64,000 nucleotides of DNA, taken from the NCBI RefSeq assembly GCF_014204945.1, contig NZ_JACHMN010000002.1, forward strand, positions 2,184,503 through 2,248,502, in the 5' to 3' direction. The translations under genes were made by a program, and so were the position numbers. Shown here one piece after another: positions 18,602 to 27,682 of this stretch. The notes under the pieces are model-generated. The model was not told the DNA's origin and did no database searches. It saw only the letters and a list, made by a program, of their open reading frames with translations. Position 1 is the stretch's first letter, and every line of letters begins with the position of its first letter. This stretch comes from Allocatelliglobosispora scoriae (GTDB lineage: Bacteria > Actinomycetota > Actinomycetes > Mycobacteriales > Micromonosporaceae).

Positions 18602-20221
18602 TCAGGCGAGGTTGGCGGAGCGGGGGTACGCGTCAGCCGGGTCCGTCACCACGTTGACCAGGTAGGGAACGCCGGAGTCGAACGCCCGCTTCAGGGCGCC
18701 GCCGAGCTGGTCGGCCTGGCGTACCGTCTCGCCGGCACCGCCCATCGCGATCACGACATCGTCGTAGCGCAGTTCGGGCTGGAGGTCGGCGGCGACGTCG
18801 TAGCCGTACATCGCCTGCATCGGGTGCTTCTCCAGACCCCAGATGCCGTTGTTGCCGACGACGATGACGACGGGCAGCTGCTGGCGTACCAGTGACTCGA
18901 CATCCATCAGCGAGAAACCGGCCGCGCCGTCGCCCATGAGTACGCAGATCTGCCGGTCGGGATAGGTCACCCTGGCCCCCATCGCGTAGCCCATGCCGGT
19001 GCCGAGGCAGCCGTAGGGGCCCGGGTCCAGCCACGTGCCGGGCTGCGCCGGCTCCAGATAGCGCCCGGCGTAGGAGACGAAGTCGCCGCCGTCGCCGATC
19101 GTCACCGCGTCGGGTGCGAGCACCTTGCGCAGCTCGCCGTAGACCCGGGCCGGCTTGATCAGGTCGGACTCGACGGTCATCTCGGCAGCGTGCTTCACGG
19201 CCGCAGCGTTCTCGGCATCGCGCAGGGTGGCCACCCAGTCGGTGTGGTCGACTCGATCTCCCGCGTGCTCGGCGAGCCCGGTCAGGATGAGCCGCAGGTC
19301 ACCGGCGCAGCCGACCGCATCCTCCACGTGGGCGGCGAGCTGGCTCGGCGCGTCGACGAGGTGCACGACCTTGGCGGAGCCGAAGTCGCCGAAGCCGAGG
19401 CGGAAGTCGAGCGGGGTGCCGATGACGACGACGACATCGGCACCGTTGAGGGCGATCCGCCGCGATTTGCTGAAGGCGAGCGGATGGGTCGGCGGCAGGG
19501 CGCCCCGGCCCATGCCGTTGGTGAAGACGGGGCAGGTCAGCGCCTCGGCGGCAGCACGGAGTTCGGTGACGGCGCCGCCCGCGTACACATCCGATCCGGC
19601 GATGATGACCGGGTGCTGGGCGCCGGCGATGAGCGCGGCCACCCGCGCGACCTGGTCGGGGTCTGGTGTGAGGACCGGAACGTCGGGGGCGATGATCTCC
19701 GCCTCGCCGAAGCCGAAGATGACCTCCAGCGGCAGGTCCACGAAGGACGGGCCCCGGTGGGTGGCGAGCGACGCGGCCAGCGCGGCACGGATGACCTGCG
19801 GGATCTCGTCAGTGGCGGTGACGGTGGCGGCGTGCTTGGTGATGGACCGCACGATCGGCAGGTGGTCGATCTCCTGCAGGCTGCCGGAGCCCCAGCGGAA
19901 CTGCGGCGCCCGGCCGCCGAGGACGAGCACGGGCGCGGCGTTGAAGAACGCGCTGGTCAGGCCGGAGATGCCGTTGGTGACGCCGGGTCCGGCGGTGAGG
20001 GCGGCGACGCCCGGTCGGCGCTGGAGCTTGGCGACGGCCTCGGCGGCGAAGACCGCGGTCTGCTCGTGCCGCACGTCGTAGAGCGGGAATCCGGCCTCGT
20101 GCGCCGCGTCATAGAGCGGGAAGATATGGCCTCCGGAGAGGGTGAACAGCTCCTCGACACCGGCCGCTCGCAGCGCGGCCAGCGCCAAGGCGCCTCCGTG
20201 ACCTTCGATCTTCTGACTCAT
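18602..20221 (-). CDS. Thiamine-diphosphate-dependent enzyme, acetolactate synthase-like
   Basis: The 539-residue protein has the three domains of this superfamily. The N-terminal pyrimidine-binding domain carries the activating glutamate in DVRHEQTAVFA; the middle domain is Rossmann-like. The C-terminal domain has the Mg/ThDP motif GDGAAGFSLMDVESL...NN. RBS GGGAG lies six bases before the ATG. No small regulatory subunit (IlvN) or branched-chain gene is adjacent, so true acetolactate synthase is doubtful. A 2-hydroxyacyl-CoA lyase or oxalyl-CoA decarboxylase-like activity is equally possible given the enoyl-CoA hydratase behind it. The exact substrate is not readable from sequence. Confidence 0.88.
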   Translation of the reverse strand: MSQKIEGHGGALALAALRAAGVEELFTLSGGHIFPLYDAAHEAGFPLYDVRHEQTAVFAAEAVAKLQRRPGVAALTAGPGVTNGISGLTSAFFNAAPVLVLGGRAPQFRWGSGSLQEIDHLPIVRSITKHAATVTATDEIPQVIRAALAASLATHRGPSFVDLPLEVIFGFGEAEIIAPDVPVLTPDPDQVARVAALIAGAQHPVIIAGSDVYAGGAVTELRAAAEALTCPVFTNGMGRGALPPTHPLAFSKSRRIALNGADVVVVIGTPLDFRLGFGDFGSAKVVHLVDAPSQLAAHVEDAVGCAGDLRLILTGLAEHAGDRVDHTDWVATLRDAENAAAVKHAAEMTVESDLIKPARVYGELRKVLAPDAVTIGDGGDFVSYAGRYLEPAQPGTWLDPGPYGCLGTGMGYAMGARVTYPDRQICVLMGDGAAGFSLMDVESLVRQQLPVVIVVGNNGIWGLEKHPMQAMYGYDVAADLQPELRYDDVVIAMGGAGETVRQADQLGGALKRAFDSGVPYLVNVVTDPADAYPRSANLA

Positions 20222-20322
20222 GCGTCACTCCCATATCGCCCACAGTGTTGATGGGACATTACCGCGCCCCCCAGAAAACATGAAGAGCTTTCGCCTTGTG
20301 TCGACCGTGATGAGCCCACAGA

Positions 20323-20397
20323 AAAGCCGCAACTCTTCAAGAGTTGGTCTTAAGGCCTGGCGGCCTGAAGCACCAACTCTTGAAGAGTTGCGGCTTT
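20323..20397. terminator. Family C long hairpin, copy 1 (26-bp perfect inverted repeat)
   Basis: The arms at 20323-20348 and 20372-20397 are exact complements, and the spacer adds an inner AGGCC-TGGC-GGCCT stem. The arm core CCAACTCTTSAAGAGTTGG is itself a perfect odd palindrome. It lies five bases past the enoyl-CoA hydratase stop, so it probably ends that transcript. Confidence 0.75.
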
Positions 20398-20402
20398 GAC
20401 GG

Positions 20403-21176
20403 TCAGCGGCCGGTGAACTTGGCGGGGCGCTTCTCGACGAAGGCGGCCATGCCCTCGGCCCTGTCGTCAGTGGCGAAGAGCGCTGCGAAGAGCTGGGACT
20501 CCCAGGCGAGCCCGCCCGCGAGGTCCCGGTCGAGCCCGCCGTCGATCGCCTGCTTGGCGAGCGCGATCGCGTGGGCCGGACCGTCGACGAAGCCAGCGAC
20601 GAGCTCGACGGCGGTGGCGTAGACATCGGCGGCCGGGACCACCCGGTCCGCGAGCCCGATCCGCAGCGCCTCGGCCGCGTCGACCATGCGACCGGTCAGG
20701 ATGATGTCCTTCGCCCGCGCCGGGCCGACCAGGCGGGCGAGCCGCTGGGTGCCGCCCGCGCCGGGGATGACGCCGAGCTTGATCTCCGGCTGGCCGAGCT
20801 TGGCGTCGTCGGCGACGACCCGCCAGTCGCAGGCGAGGGCGAGCTCGCAGCCGCCGCCGAGCGCATAGCCGGTGATCGCCGCGACCACGGGCTTCGGAAT
20901 TCGGGCGATCGCGTCGAACGCGCTGCTCAGCGCACCGGCCCGGCGAGCCATGTCGACATAGGACATGCCGGCCATCTCCTTGATGTCCGCACCCGCCGCG
21001 AAGACCTTCTCGCCACCGAAGACGACGACGGCGCGGACGGAGTCGTCGGCGCAGATCTCGGCGGCCGCTGCGCGCAGGCCCTCCTGGATCTCGATGTTGA
21101 GCGCGTTCATCGGCGGCCGCTCCAGCCTGATCGTGCCGATGCCACCATCCACCGTGAGCTTGACCAGGTCAGTCAT
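20403..21176 (-). CDS. Enoyl-CoA hydratase/isomerase family protein
   Basis: The 257-residue crotonase-fold protein starts at 21176 with GGAGA nearby; a ten-residue upstream extension is unlikely. Oxyanion-hole elements are AAGADIKEMAG and ALGGGCELALACD. The hydratase glutamates are plausible in LGQPEIKLGVIPGAGGTQRL. It should hydrate 2-enoyl-CoA in beta-oxidation. A sequence similar to the etfB operator occurs upstream, which would link it to ETF expression. A family C hairpin follows its stop. Confidence 0.93.
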   Translation of the reverse strand: MTDLVKLTVDGGIGTIRLERPPMNALNIEIQEGLRAAAAEICADDSVRAVVVFGGEKVFAAGADIKEMAGMSYVDMARRAGALSSAFDAIARIPKPVVAAITGYALGGGCELALACDWRVVADDAKLGQPEIKLGVIPGAGGTQRLARLVGPARAKDIILTGRMVDAAEALRIGLADRVVPAADVYATAVELVAGFVDGPAHAIALAKQAIDGGLDRDLAGGLAWESQLFAALFATDDRAEGMAAFVEKRPAKFTGR

Positions 21177-21271
21177 CGCGTCTCCGTCTCCTATCGACTT
21201 AATCATCGTTCAGGTGTCAGACTAGCGCCGCATGGGCGGATCCCCTACCGTGGGCCTCATGGAGGCCGGCC

Positions 21272-21760
21272 ATGATCGTCTATTATCGCGATAGGCATGT
21301 GGAGATCACCTCCGAGACGCTGCGCCTCGGAGACGCCGCCTTCCGCCTGCCGGACCTCGACTACGTCTGGCACGCCGAGGGCGAGCGCGACAAGGCGATC
21401 CGTCGGCGTCCGCTCCGGCGCGTCGCCGTCGCCATCGCCCTCGCGATGGGCGGCCTGCTGATCGCGATCGGGCTCATCTACCTGCTCGCCCTGGTGATCG
21501 GCGAGGGCGCGACGGTCGGGCGGGTGCTGCTCCCCCTCGCCGTGGTCGTCGTCCTGATCGGCTTCGCCGGTCCGCTCGTCGACAAAGGCATGAACGTCAT
21601 CGACGAGAGTCACGACCGGGGCAGCCGGGTGCACGAGATCTGGGCGACGATCGGCGGCGCCGAGCAACTGCTGCTGCGGGTCACCGACGCGCAACGGTTC
21701 GGCCAGATCTACCGGGCGCTGCAGCGCGCCATCGAAAACCACAGTAGTCGCACCCGGTAG
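21272..21760 (+). CDS. Membrane protein resembling DUF6232
   Basis: The 162-residue protein opens with MIVYYRDRHVEITSETLRLG, reminiscent of the DUF6232 family (recalled, not searched). It has two central hydrophobic segments (about residues 50-73 and 85-103) and a C-terminal soluble part. GGAGG is six bases before the ATG. The function is unknown. A 9-bp hairpin 26 bases after the stop is a good terminator. Confidence 0.75.
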   Translation: MIVYYRDRHVEITSETLRLGDAAFRLPDLDYVWHAEGERDKAIRRRPLRRVAVAIALAMGGLLIAIGLIYLLALVIGEGATVGRVLLPLAVVVVLIGFAGPLVDKGMNVIDESHDRGSRVHEIWATIGGAEQLLLRVTDAQRFGQIYRALQRAIENHSSRTR

Positions 21761-21786
21761 CGCATCCGCCGATCGGCGGCCGGCAA

Positions 21787-21807
21787 GCGCACGGCGCCGC
21801 CGTGCGC
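21787..21807 (+). terminator. Hairpin terminator after the DUF6232-like gene
   Basis: GCGCACGGC-GCC-GCCGTGCGC is a perfect 9-bp stem with a three-base loop followed by GCTCTTT, a short T-rich run. Confidence 0.65.
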
Positions 21808-21909
21808 GCTCTTTGCACACACGGTGACGGGCAACGCCGCCAGCGGCCGATCGGTGGACGCTCTTAGGTAGGATCACCCTCCCGACCGACCGACAGTGGA
21901 GTGACCCAG

Positions 21910-22413
21910 GTGGCCGAGAACCGCGACTTCGCGGAGTTCTACGCGGCCACCTTCCATCGACTCACCAGCCAGCTCTTCGTCCACACCGGCGATCTCGCCG
22001 AGGCGCAGGACGTCGTGCAGGAGGCGATGGTGCGGGCGCTGTCGCGGTGGTCCGCGGTGAGCACCTTCGAGGATCCCGCCGCCTGGTGCCGCCGGGTCGC
22101 CTGGAACCTCGCCACGAGCCGGTGGCGGCGCCTGCGCCGGGGAGTGGAGCTCGCCACGACCGGGCGGCACGAGGAGACGACCCCCGGCCCGGAGCCCGAC
22201 CGCCTCGCCGTCGTCGGGCTGCTCGCCCACCTGCCGACCCGCCAGCGCCAGGCGATCATCCTGCACTACCTGGAGGATCTGCCGGTCACGGAGATCGCCG
22301 AGCTGACGGGCGCCGCCGAGGGCACGGTCAAGTCCTGGCTGCACCGCGGCCGAGCTACGCTCGCGGCACGCCTTGCAGATCAGGACAGGCGACGGGAGGT
22401 GGATCATGTCTGA
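21910..22413 (+). CDS. ECF sigma factor (SigE-like subfamily)
   Basis: About 167 residues from the GTG at 21910 (GGAG nine bases upstream); a GTG at 21901 is an alternative. Region 2 is AEAQDVVQEAMVRALSRW, and region 4 is the helix-turn-helix around LPVTEIAELTGAAEGTVKSWL. A -10-like TAGGAT lies at 21869-21874. It redirects RNA polymerase in response to an unknown signal. The next gene overlaps it by eight bases and encodes a single-pass membrane protein, the usual place for an anti-sigma factor. Confidence 0.92.
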   Translation: MAENRDFAEFYAATFHRLTSQLFVHTGDLAEAQDVVQEAMVRALSRWSAVSTFEDPAAWCRRVAWNLATSRWRRLRRGVELATTGRHEETTPGPEPDRLAVVGLLAHLPTRQRQAIILHYLEDLPVTEIAELTGAAEGTVKSWLHRGRATLAARLADQDRRREVDHV

Positions 22414-23146
22414 GCCGGACCCGATCCGCTCCGCCCTCGACGAAGCCCGGGCGGCGGTCGCCCCGCTGATCCAGGCCCCCGGGGTCGCCGCGGCGAGATC
22501 GACCCTCCGCCGCCGCCACGCTCGCCGCGCCGCCGTGCTCGCCACCTTCGTCGTGGTCGGGCTGGGGCTCGCCGCCTTCGCCTTCTCGGCGCCACCGTCG
22601 CCCACGGTGCCGGGCACCGAGTGGAGCGCCGGGCCGACCCCGACCCCGACCGCGTCGCTCGTCGTGGATGCCACGCCCACGCCCACACCACCGGCGACCA
22701 GTGCTGCGCCGCCGGGTGCGCCGGACGGCGGCGGCGCCTCGCCGACCTGCTACAACAAGATCATGCCGAAGGTCGAGAACGCCTCCCTCGCCAACGGCAA
22801 CCGGGTGCGCTTCTATCTCACCAAACCGGCGGGGATGTCGTTCTGTCCCGGCCTGCGCATCGTCGTCTCCTGGGCCAGCTTCCGCTATGTCAACGACGGC
22901 GAGCAGTTCCACGACGGCGGATCGGGGATGGAGCTGACCTCGGCGAGGCCGAGCATCACCTCCACGGTGAGCTGGTTCGCCCCCGCCTGCCACGGCGACG
23001 TCTATTACTGGGGCGGCCAGAGCGGCGTCAAGTTCACCATCCCGGCCGGTCAGCACCTGTCCATGTCGGCGTGGAACGCGAGCAGGCGCTCCGGCCTGCT
23101 CGCGAAGAAGCTCACGACCAACGTCTGCCCGACTCCGATCGGCTGA
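22406..23146 (+). CDS. Single-pass membrane protein, possible sigma-factor partner
   Basis: The start at 22406 has GGGAGGTGG upstream and overlaps the sigma gene, giving 246 residues. A short cytosolic part of about 45 residues is followed by a membrane segment near 47-66, a Thr/Pro-rich linker (TPTPTPPAT) and an outer domain with four cysteines (CYNK, FCPG, ACHG, VCPT). It lacks the HxxxCxxC motif of zinc anti-sigma factors, so the anti-sigma role is only inferred from position. The outer domain could be a sensor for the signal. Confidence 0.78.
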   Translation: MSEPDPIRSALDEARAAVAPLIQAPGVAAARSTLRRRHARRAAVLATFVVVGLGLAAFAFSAPPSPTVPGTEWSAGPTPTPTASLVVDATPTPTPPATSAAPPGAPDGGGASPTCYNKIMPKVENASLANGNRVRFYLTKPAGMSFCPGLRIVVSWASFRYVNDGEQFHDGGSGMELTSARPSITSTVSWFAPACHGDVYYWGGQSGVKFTIPAGQHLSMSAWNASRRSGLLAKKLTTNVCPTPIG

Positions 23147-23149
23147 GAC

Positions 23150-23527
23150 CTAGTCGATGTCGACGATCTCCTGGCCCAGCGGCCAGAGCGAGACCGGCAC
23201 CAGCTTGAAGTTGGCGATGCCGAACGGGATGCCGATGATCGTGATGCACTGCGCGACCCCGGTGACGATGTGCCCGAGGGCGAGCCACCAGCCGGCCACG
23301 ATCACCCAGATCACGTTGCCGACGGTCGACCCCGCGCCGGAGCTCGGCTTGCGGACGATCTGCCGCCCGAACGGCCACAGCGAGTAGGCGGCGATCCGGA
23401 ACGACGCGATCCCGAACGGGATGGTGACGATCAGGATGCAGCAGATGATCCCGGCGATGCCATAGCCGATGGCGAGCAGGAAACCGCTGCCGAAGATGAA
23501 CCACAGGATGTTGAGGATCGTTCGCAT
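23150..23527 (-). CDS. YccF-domain inner membrane protein
   Basis: The 125-residue protein has two copies of the YccF motif: IPFGIASF followed by SLWPFGRQIV, and IPFGIANF followed by SLWPLGQEIV. Two to four hydrophobic segments place it in the membrane. The function of the family is unknown. It begins seven bases after the ackA stop and is therefore probably the last gene of the lacI-rbsK-pta-ackA operon. Confidence 0.9.
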   Translation of the reverse strand: MRTILNILWFIFGSGFLLAIGYGIAGIICCILIVTIPFGIASFRIAAYSLWPFGRQIVRKPSSGAGSTVGNVIWVIVAGWWLALGHIVTGVAQCITIIGIPFGIANFKLVPVSLWPLGQEIVDID

Positions 23528-23534
23528 ACCTCGA

Positions 23535-24659
23535 TCATCCCCTATCGAGGCAAGCCAGGGACTGAGTGGCGATCTCCAGCTCCTCCTCGGTCGGGATCAC
23601 GCAGACCGCGACCTCGGCTCCCGGCGGCGAGATGATCCGCTCGCCGCGCTCGGCCGCGTCGTTGGCGGCGGGGTCGACGGTGATGCCGAGCCGGCCGAGA
23701 CCGGCGAGCGCCGCCGCCCGCACCGGTGCCGAATTCTCCCCCACCCCGGCGGTGAAGGTGATCGCGTCGACCCGGCCGAGCTGGGCGTAGTAGGCGCCCA
23801 CGGTCGACTTGATCCGCTGGCAGTAGACCTCGAAGGCGAGCATCGCCGCCGGGTCACCCGCCTCGCATCGGGCGATCACCTCGCGCATGTCGTTGGCGCC
23901 GCTGAGCCCGAGCAGGCCGCTGCGCTTGTTGAGCAGGTCGTCGACCTCGTCCAGCGTCATCCCGGCCACCCGGACCAGGTGGAACACGATCGAGGGGTCG
24001 ATGTCGCCGCTGCGGGTGCCCATCACGAGCCCGGGAAGCGGCGAGAGCCCCATCGAGGTGGCGACGCTGCGACCGCCGGTCACGGCACAGGCCGAGGCGC
24101 CGTTGCCGAGATGCAGGGTGATCACGTTCAGGTCCGCGGCCGGTCGCCCCACCACCTCGCCGGTACGCCGGGCGACGTAAGCATGCGATGTCCCGTGAAA
24201 CCCGTAGCGGTGGATGCCGAACTCCTCGGCGACCGCCGCATCGATGGCGTAGGTGGCGGCGAAGTCCGGCAGGGTCCGGTGGAAGGCCGTGTCGAAGATC
24301 GCCACCTGCGGCACCCCCGGCAGCAGCTCCCGGGCGACCTCGATGCCGGCGAGGTTGGCCGGATTGTGCAGCGGTGCCAGCGGGGTCAGCGCGCGCACCG
24401 CCGCGATCACGTCGTCGTCGATCAACGTGGGCTCGCTGAACCGCTTCCCCCCGTGGACCACCCGGTGACCGACTGCCGTGAGCTGCCCGAGGTCGAGGGT
24501 GGACATCACGTGGCGAAGGGCCGCGGCATGGTCGGTGACCTCGGACCCGGCCTCGCCGATCTTCTCCACCAGCCCCGACGCGACCGTCCGCTCGCCGCTG
24601 AAGAGGCGGTACTTCACGGAGGAGGAGCCGCAGTTGAGGACGAGTACGCGGGCGGTCAC
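23535..24659 (-). CDS. ackA: Acetate kinase
   Basis: The 374-residue ASKHA-fold kinase interconverts acetyl phosphate and acetate with ADP/ATP. The N-terminal phosphate loop is VLNCGSSSVKY, HLGNGASACAV and GFHGTSHAYV carry active-site residues, and TFTAGVGENSAPVR is in the C-terminal half. Its start overlaps the pta stop as ATGA, so the two enzymes of the Pta-AckA pathway are coupled. Confidence 0.96.
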   Translation of the reverse strand: MTARVLVLNCGSSSVKYRLFSGERTVASGLVEKIGEAGSEVTDHAAALRHVMSTLDLGQLTAVGHRVVHGGKRFSEPTLIDDDVIAAVRALTPLAPLHNPANLAGIEVARELLPGVPQVAIFDTAFHRTLPDFAATYAIDAAVAEEFGIHRYGFHGTSHAYVARRTGEVVGRPAADLNVITLHLGNGASACAVTGGRSVATSMGLSPLPGLVMGTRSGDIDPSIVFHLVRVAGMTLDEVDDLLNKRSGLLGLSGANDMREVIARCEAGDPAAMLAFEVYCQRIKSTVGAYYAQLGRVDAITFTAGVGENSAPVRAAALAGLGRLGITVDPAANDAAERGERIISPPGAEVAVCVIPTEEELEIATQSLACLDRG

Positions 24660-26737
24660 GACGCGGCCGCCTGGATCGCGGTGATCGCGACGGTGGAGAC
24701 GATGTCGCGCACGGTGGCTCCCCGGGAGAGGTCGTTGACGGGTTTGCGCAGGCCCTGCATGACGGGGCCGATCGCGACCGCCCCCGCCGACCGCTGCACC
24801 GCCTTGTAGGTGTTGTTGCCCGTGTTGAGATCCGGGAAGATCAGCACCGTCGCGTGCCCGGCGACCACGCTGCCCGGCAGCTTCGTCGCGGCGACATCGG
24901 GGTCGACCGCCGCGTCGTACTGGATCGGTCCCTCGACCGGCAGGTCAGGCCGCCGCTCCCGGACCAGCTTCGTCGCGGCGGCGACCTTGTCGACATCGGC
25001 TCCGGCCCCGGACCCGCCGGTGGAGTAGGAGAGCATCGCGACCCGCGGCTCCACGCCGAAGCGGGCCGCCGTCTCGGCCGACGAGATGGCGATGTCGGCG
25101 AGCTGCTCCGGGTCGGGGTCCGGGTTGATCGCGCAGTCGCCGTAGACGAGCACCCGGTCGGCGAGGCACATGAAGAAGACGCTGGAGGCGATCGAGACGC
25201 CCGGCGCGGTCTTGATGATCTCGAAGGCGGGCCGGATCGTGTCGGCGGTCGGGTGCACGCAGCCGGAGACCATCGCGTCGGCCCGGCCACTGTGGACCAT
25301 CAGCGTGCCGAAGTAGTTGACGTCGCCGACCGTGTCGAAGGCCGCGTCGAGCGTGACGCCCCGGTGCGAGCGCAGCTTGGCATAGGTCGCCGCGAACTCG
25401 CGCCGCCACGACGACGAGGTCGGGTCGACGAGCTTCGCGTCGGCGAGGTCGAGTCCCAGGTCACGGATGCGTTCGGCGATCACCTCGACCGGGCCGAGCA
25501 GGGTCAGCTCGCAGACGCCGCGCCGCAGGAGCTGGTCGGCGGCGCGCAGCACCCGCTCCTCGGTCCCCTCCGGCAGCACGATGTGGCGCAGCTCGCCCCG
25601 GGCCCGCTCGATCAGTTCGTATTCGAACATCAGCGGCGTGATCCGGTCCGAGCGCGTCACGTCGAGGCGTGCGGTCAGCTCAGGAACGTCCACGTTGGAC
25701 TCGAAGGCGTTGAGGGCCGCGTCGACCTTGCGCGGGCTGTCGGCCGTCAGCTGGCCCTCCAGGCCGGTCAGCGCGGCCACCGTGTCATAGCTGTCGGTCT
25801 CCACCGAGAGCACGGTCAGCTCCGCCCGGAAGCGGCCCAGCAGCTCGACGACGCGCGGATCGGGCTCGATCCCCAGCGTCAGCACGAGACCGGCGATCGA
25901 GGCGAGCCCCGACGAGTGCGCGGCCATCGACGCGACGATGAGGTCGGCCCGGTCCCCCGGCGTGACCACCAGGCAACCGTCGGAGATGTGGTCCAGGAAG
26001 TTGGGCACCATCGCCGCACCGACCACCGCGTTGAGCACGTCGCGGTCCAGCGCCTTCGGCGAGGAGCCGAGCAGCGGGCGGGCCCCCAGCGCCGCGGCCA
26101 CCTCACCCACCGTCGGGGCCGAAACCGAGAGCACGAGGGGTACGCCGTACACCGGCGTCGACTCGACGAACGCGGGGACGGAGGCCCGCTGCTCGTCCGA
26201 GACCCGGTTCGCGATGATCGCGACGATCGGGTGGTCCCCCACGCTCTGGTAGGCCGAGCGGATCGCCGACTCCAGATCGGTCGAGCCCTGCCCGTCGACG
26301 ATCGGCAGCACCGGTGCGCCGAGGTCGCCCGCGAGCCGCAGGTTGAAGGCGAGCTCGTCGGCGAAGGAGGTCTCGTGCCGCTCGCCCATCCGCCCGCCGT
26401 CGGCCTCGCCGAAGTCGGTCCCGATCACCACGACCGCGTCGCAGTGCCGCTCGATCTCGTGGAACCGCTCGACCACGGACTGCACGAGCTGCTCGGTGCG
26501 GCCCCGGGCGACGAGCTCCCACGCCTCGGCGTAGCGCAGTGCCGTCCCGGCCGCCTCCGGTGCGATGCCATAACGCTGCCGCAGCAGCTCGACGATGGGA
26601 TCGACGGGTCCCCGGCTGAACGGGCGGAAGACCCCGACCCGGCGAACCCGCCGGGAGAAGAGCTCCGCCACGCCCAGCGCGATGGTCGACTTGCCGCCGC
26701 CTGCCTCCAGGCCGGTGAGGTAAACGCTGCGTGCCAC
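24656..26737 (-). CDS. pta: Phosphate acetyltransferase, long form
   Basis: The 693-residue enzyme converts acetyl-CoA and phosphate to acetyl phosphate. It is the long form: an N-terminal BioD-like domain with P-loop GLEAGGGKST (residues 9-18), a central DRTGG domain, and a C-terminal PTA domain of about 320 residues (LPEGTEERVLRAADQL onward, with SYSTGGSGAG). The N-terminal domains usually confer allosteric control. It starts nine bases past the rbsK stop, an arrangement that ties acetate metabolism to a LacI-regulated sugar kinase operon. Confidence 0.96.
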   Translation of the reverse strand: MARSVYLTGLEAGGGKSTIALGVAELFSRRVRRVGVFRPFSRGPVDPIVELLRQRYGIAPEAAGTALRYAEAWELVARGRTEQLVQSVVERFHEIERHCDAVVVIGTDFGEADGGRMGERHETSFADELAFNLRLAGDLGAPVLPIVDGQGSTDLESAIRSAYQSVGDHPIVAIIANRVSDEQRASVPAFVESTPVYGVPLVLSVSAPTVGEVAAALGARPLLGSSPKALDRDVLNAVVGAAMVPNFLDHISDGCLVVTPGDRADLIVASMAAHSSGLASIAGLVLTLGIEPDPRVVELLGRFRAELTVLSVETDSYDTVAALTGLEGQLTADSPRKVDAALNAFESNVDVPELTARLDVTRSDRITPLMFEYELIERARGELRHIVLPEGTEERVLRAADQLLRRGVCELTLLGPVEVIAERIRDLGLDLADAKLVDPTSSSWRREFAATYAKLRSHRGVTLDAAFDTVGDVNYFGTLMVHSGRADAMVSGCVHPTADTIRPAFEIIKTAPGVSIASSVFFMCLADRVLVYGDCAINPDPDPEQLADIAISSAETAARFGVEPRVAMLSYSTGGSGAGADVDKVAAATKLVRERRPDLPVEGPIQYDAAVDPDVAATKLPGSVVAGHATVLIFPDLNTGNNTYKAVQRSAGAVAIGPVMQGLRKPVNDLSRGATVRDIVSTVAITAIQAAAS

Positions 26738-26746
26738 GCACTCAGC

Positions 26747-27682
26747 CTAGTGGGCGGCGAGCCCGTCGATCTCCGCAAACGTCGCCAGCGAGCCGCCCGC
26801 ACCCGCCCGGGTCACGCAGATGGCACCGGCGGCGCAGGCCCAGCTCAGCGCCGGGCCGATCTGCTTGCCCATGCTCAGCGCCACGGCGAGCGCGCCGACG
26901 AAGGCGTCACCGGCGGCCGTGGTGTCGACCGCCTCCACCCGGGGCGTCGGCACGTGCAGCCAGCCGCCCTTCTGATCGGTGTAGTAGGCACCGTCGGCAC
27001 CGGCGGTGAGGACGACCTTCGGCACGAGCCGGCGCATCTCCTCCAGCAGGCCGTAGGCGAGCATCCCCCGGGCACTCGCGCTGGGGCTGCGGCGAGAGCT
27101 GCTGTCCGCGTACCCCAGGAGGATCTCGGCTTCGAGCGTGTTGACGATGAGCATGTCGGTGACGGCGAGCAGTTCGGCCGGGAGCGACTGGGCCGGTGCT
27201 GCGTTGAGCAGCACCTGGACCCCGGCGGCACGGGCGACGGTCGCGGCCTCGATCACCGTCGCGAGCGGGATCTCCAGCTGGAGCAGGAGCACTCCGGCGC
27301 TCGCGATCGCCGAGCGGTCCTCCTCGGTCAGCTCGGTGAAGTGCGCGTTGGCGCCGGGCGCGACGACGATCGAGTTCTCGCCGTCGTCGTCGACCGCGAT
27401 CAGCGCGACCCCGCTGGGGCCGGGCACGATCCGCAGCAGCGACAGGTCGACACCCGCCTCGGCGAGGTTGGCCCGGAGCTGGTCGGCGAAGGGGTCGTCG
27501 CCGACCGCGCCGAGGAAGAGCGCATCCGCACCGGCCCGGGCGGCGGCGATCGCCTGGTTGGCGCCCTTGCCGCCCGGCACGGTGCTGAAGCGGTGCCCGA
27601 GCACGGTCTCGCCGGGGCGGGGCAGCGCCGGGGTGGTGGCAACGAGGTCGAGGTTGGTGCTCCCGACTACGACGATCTTCAT
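26747..27682 (-). CDS. rbsK: Ribokinase (PfkB family)
   Basis: The start at 27682 gives 311 residues beginning MKIVVVGSTNLDLV and overlaps the lacI stop as ATGA. PfkB signature 1 is GGKGANQAIAAARAGA; signature 2 is DTTAAGDAFVGALAVAL, with the catalytic Asp in AAGDAF. It phosphorylates ribose or a related pentose or nucleoside. No ribose transporter is adjacent. The downstream pta-ackA pair suggests that sugar breakdown and acetate formation are induced together. Confidence 0.93.
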   Translation of the reverse strand: MKIVVVGSTNLDLVATTPALPRPGETVLGHRFSTVPGGKGANQAIAAARAGADALFLGAVGDDPFADQLRANLAEAGVDLSLLRIVPGPSGVALIAVDDDGENSIVVAPGANAHFTELTEEDRSAIASAGVLLLQLEIPLATVIEAATVARAAGVQVLLNAAPAQSLPAELLAVTDMLIVNTLEAEILLGYADSSSRRSPSASARGMLAYGLLEEMRRLVPKVVLTAGADGAYYTDQKGGWLHVPTPRVEAVDTTAAGDAFVGALAVALSMGKQIGPALSWACAAGAICVTRAGAGGSLATFAEIDGLAAH

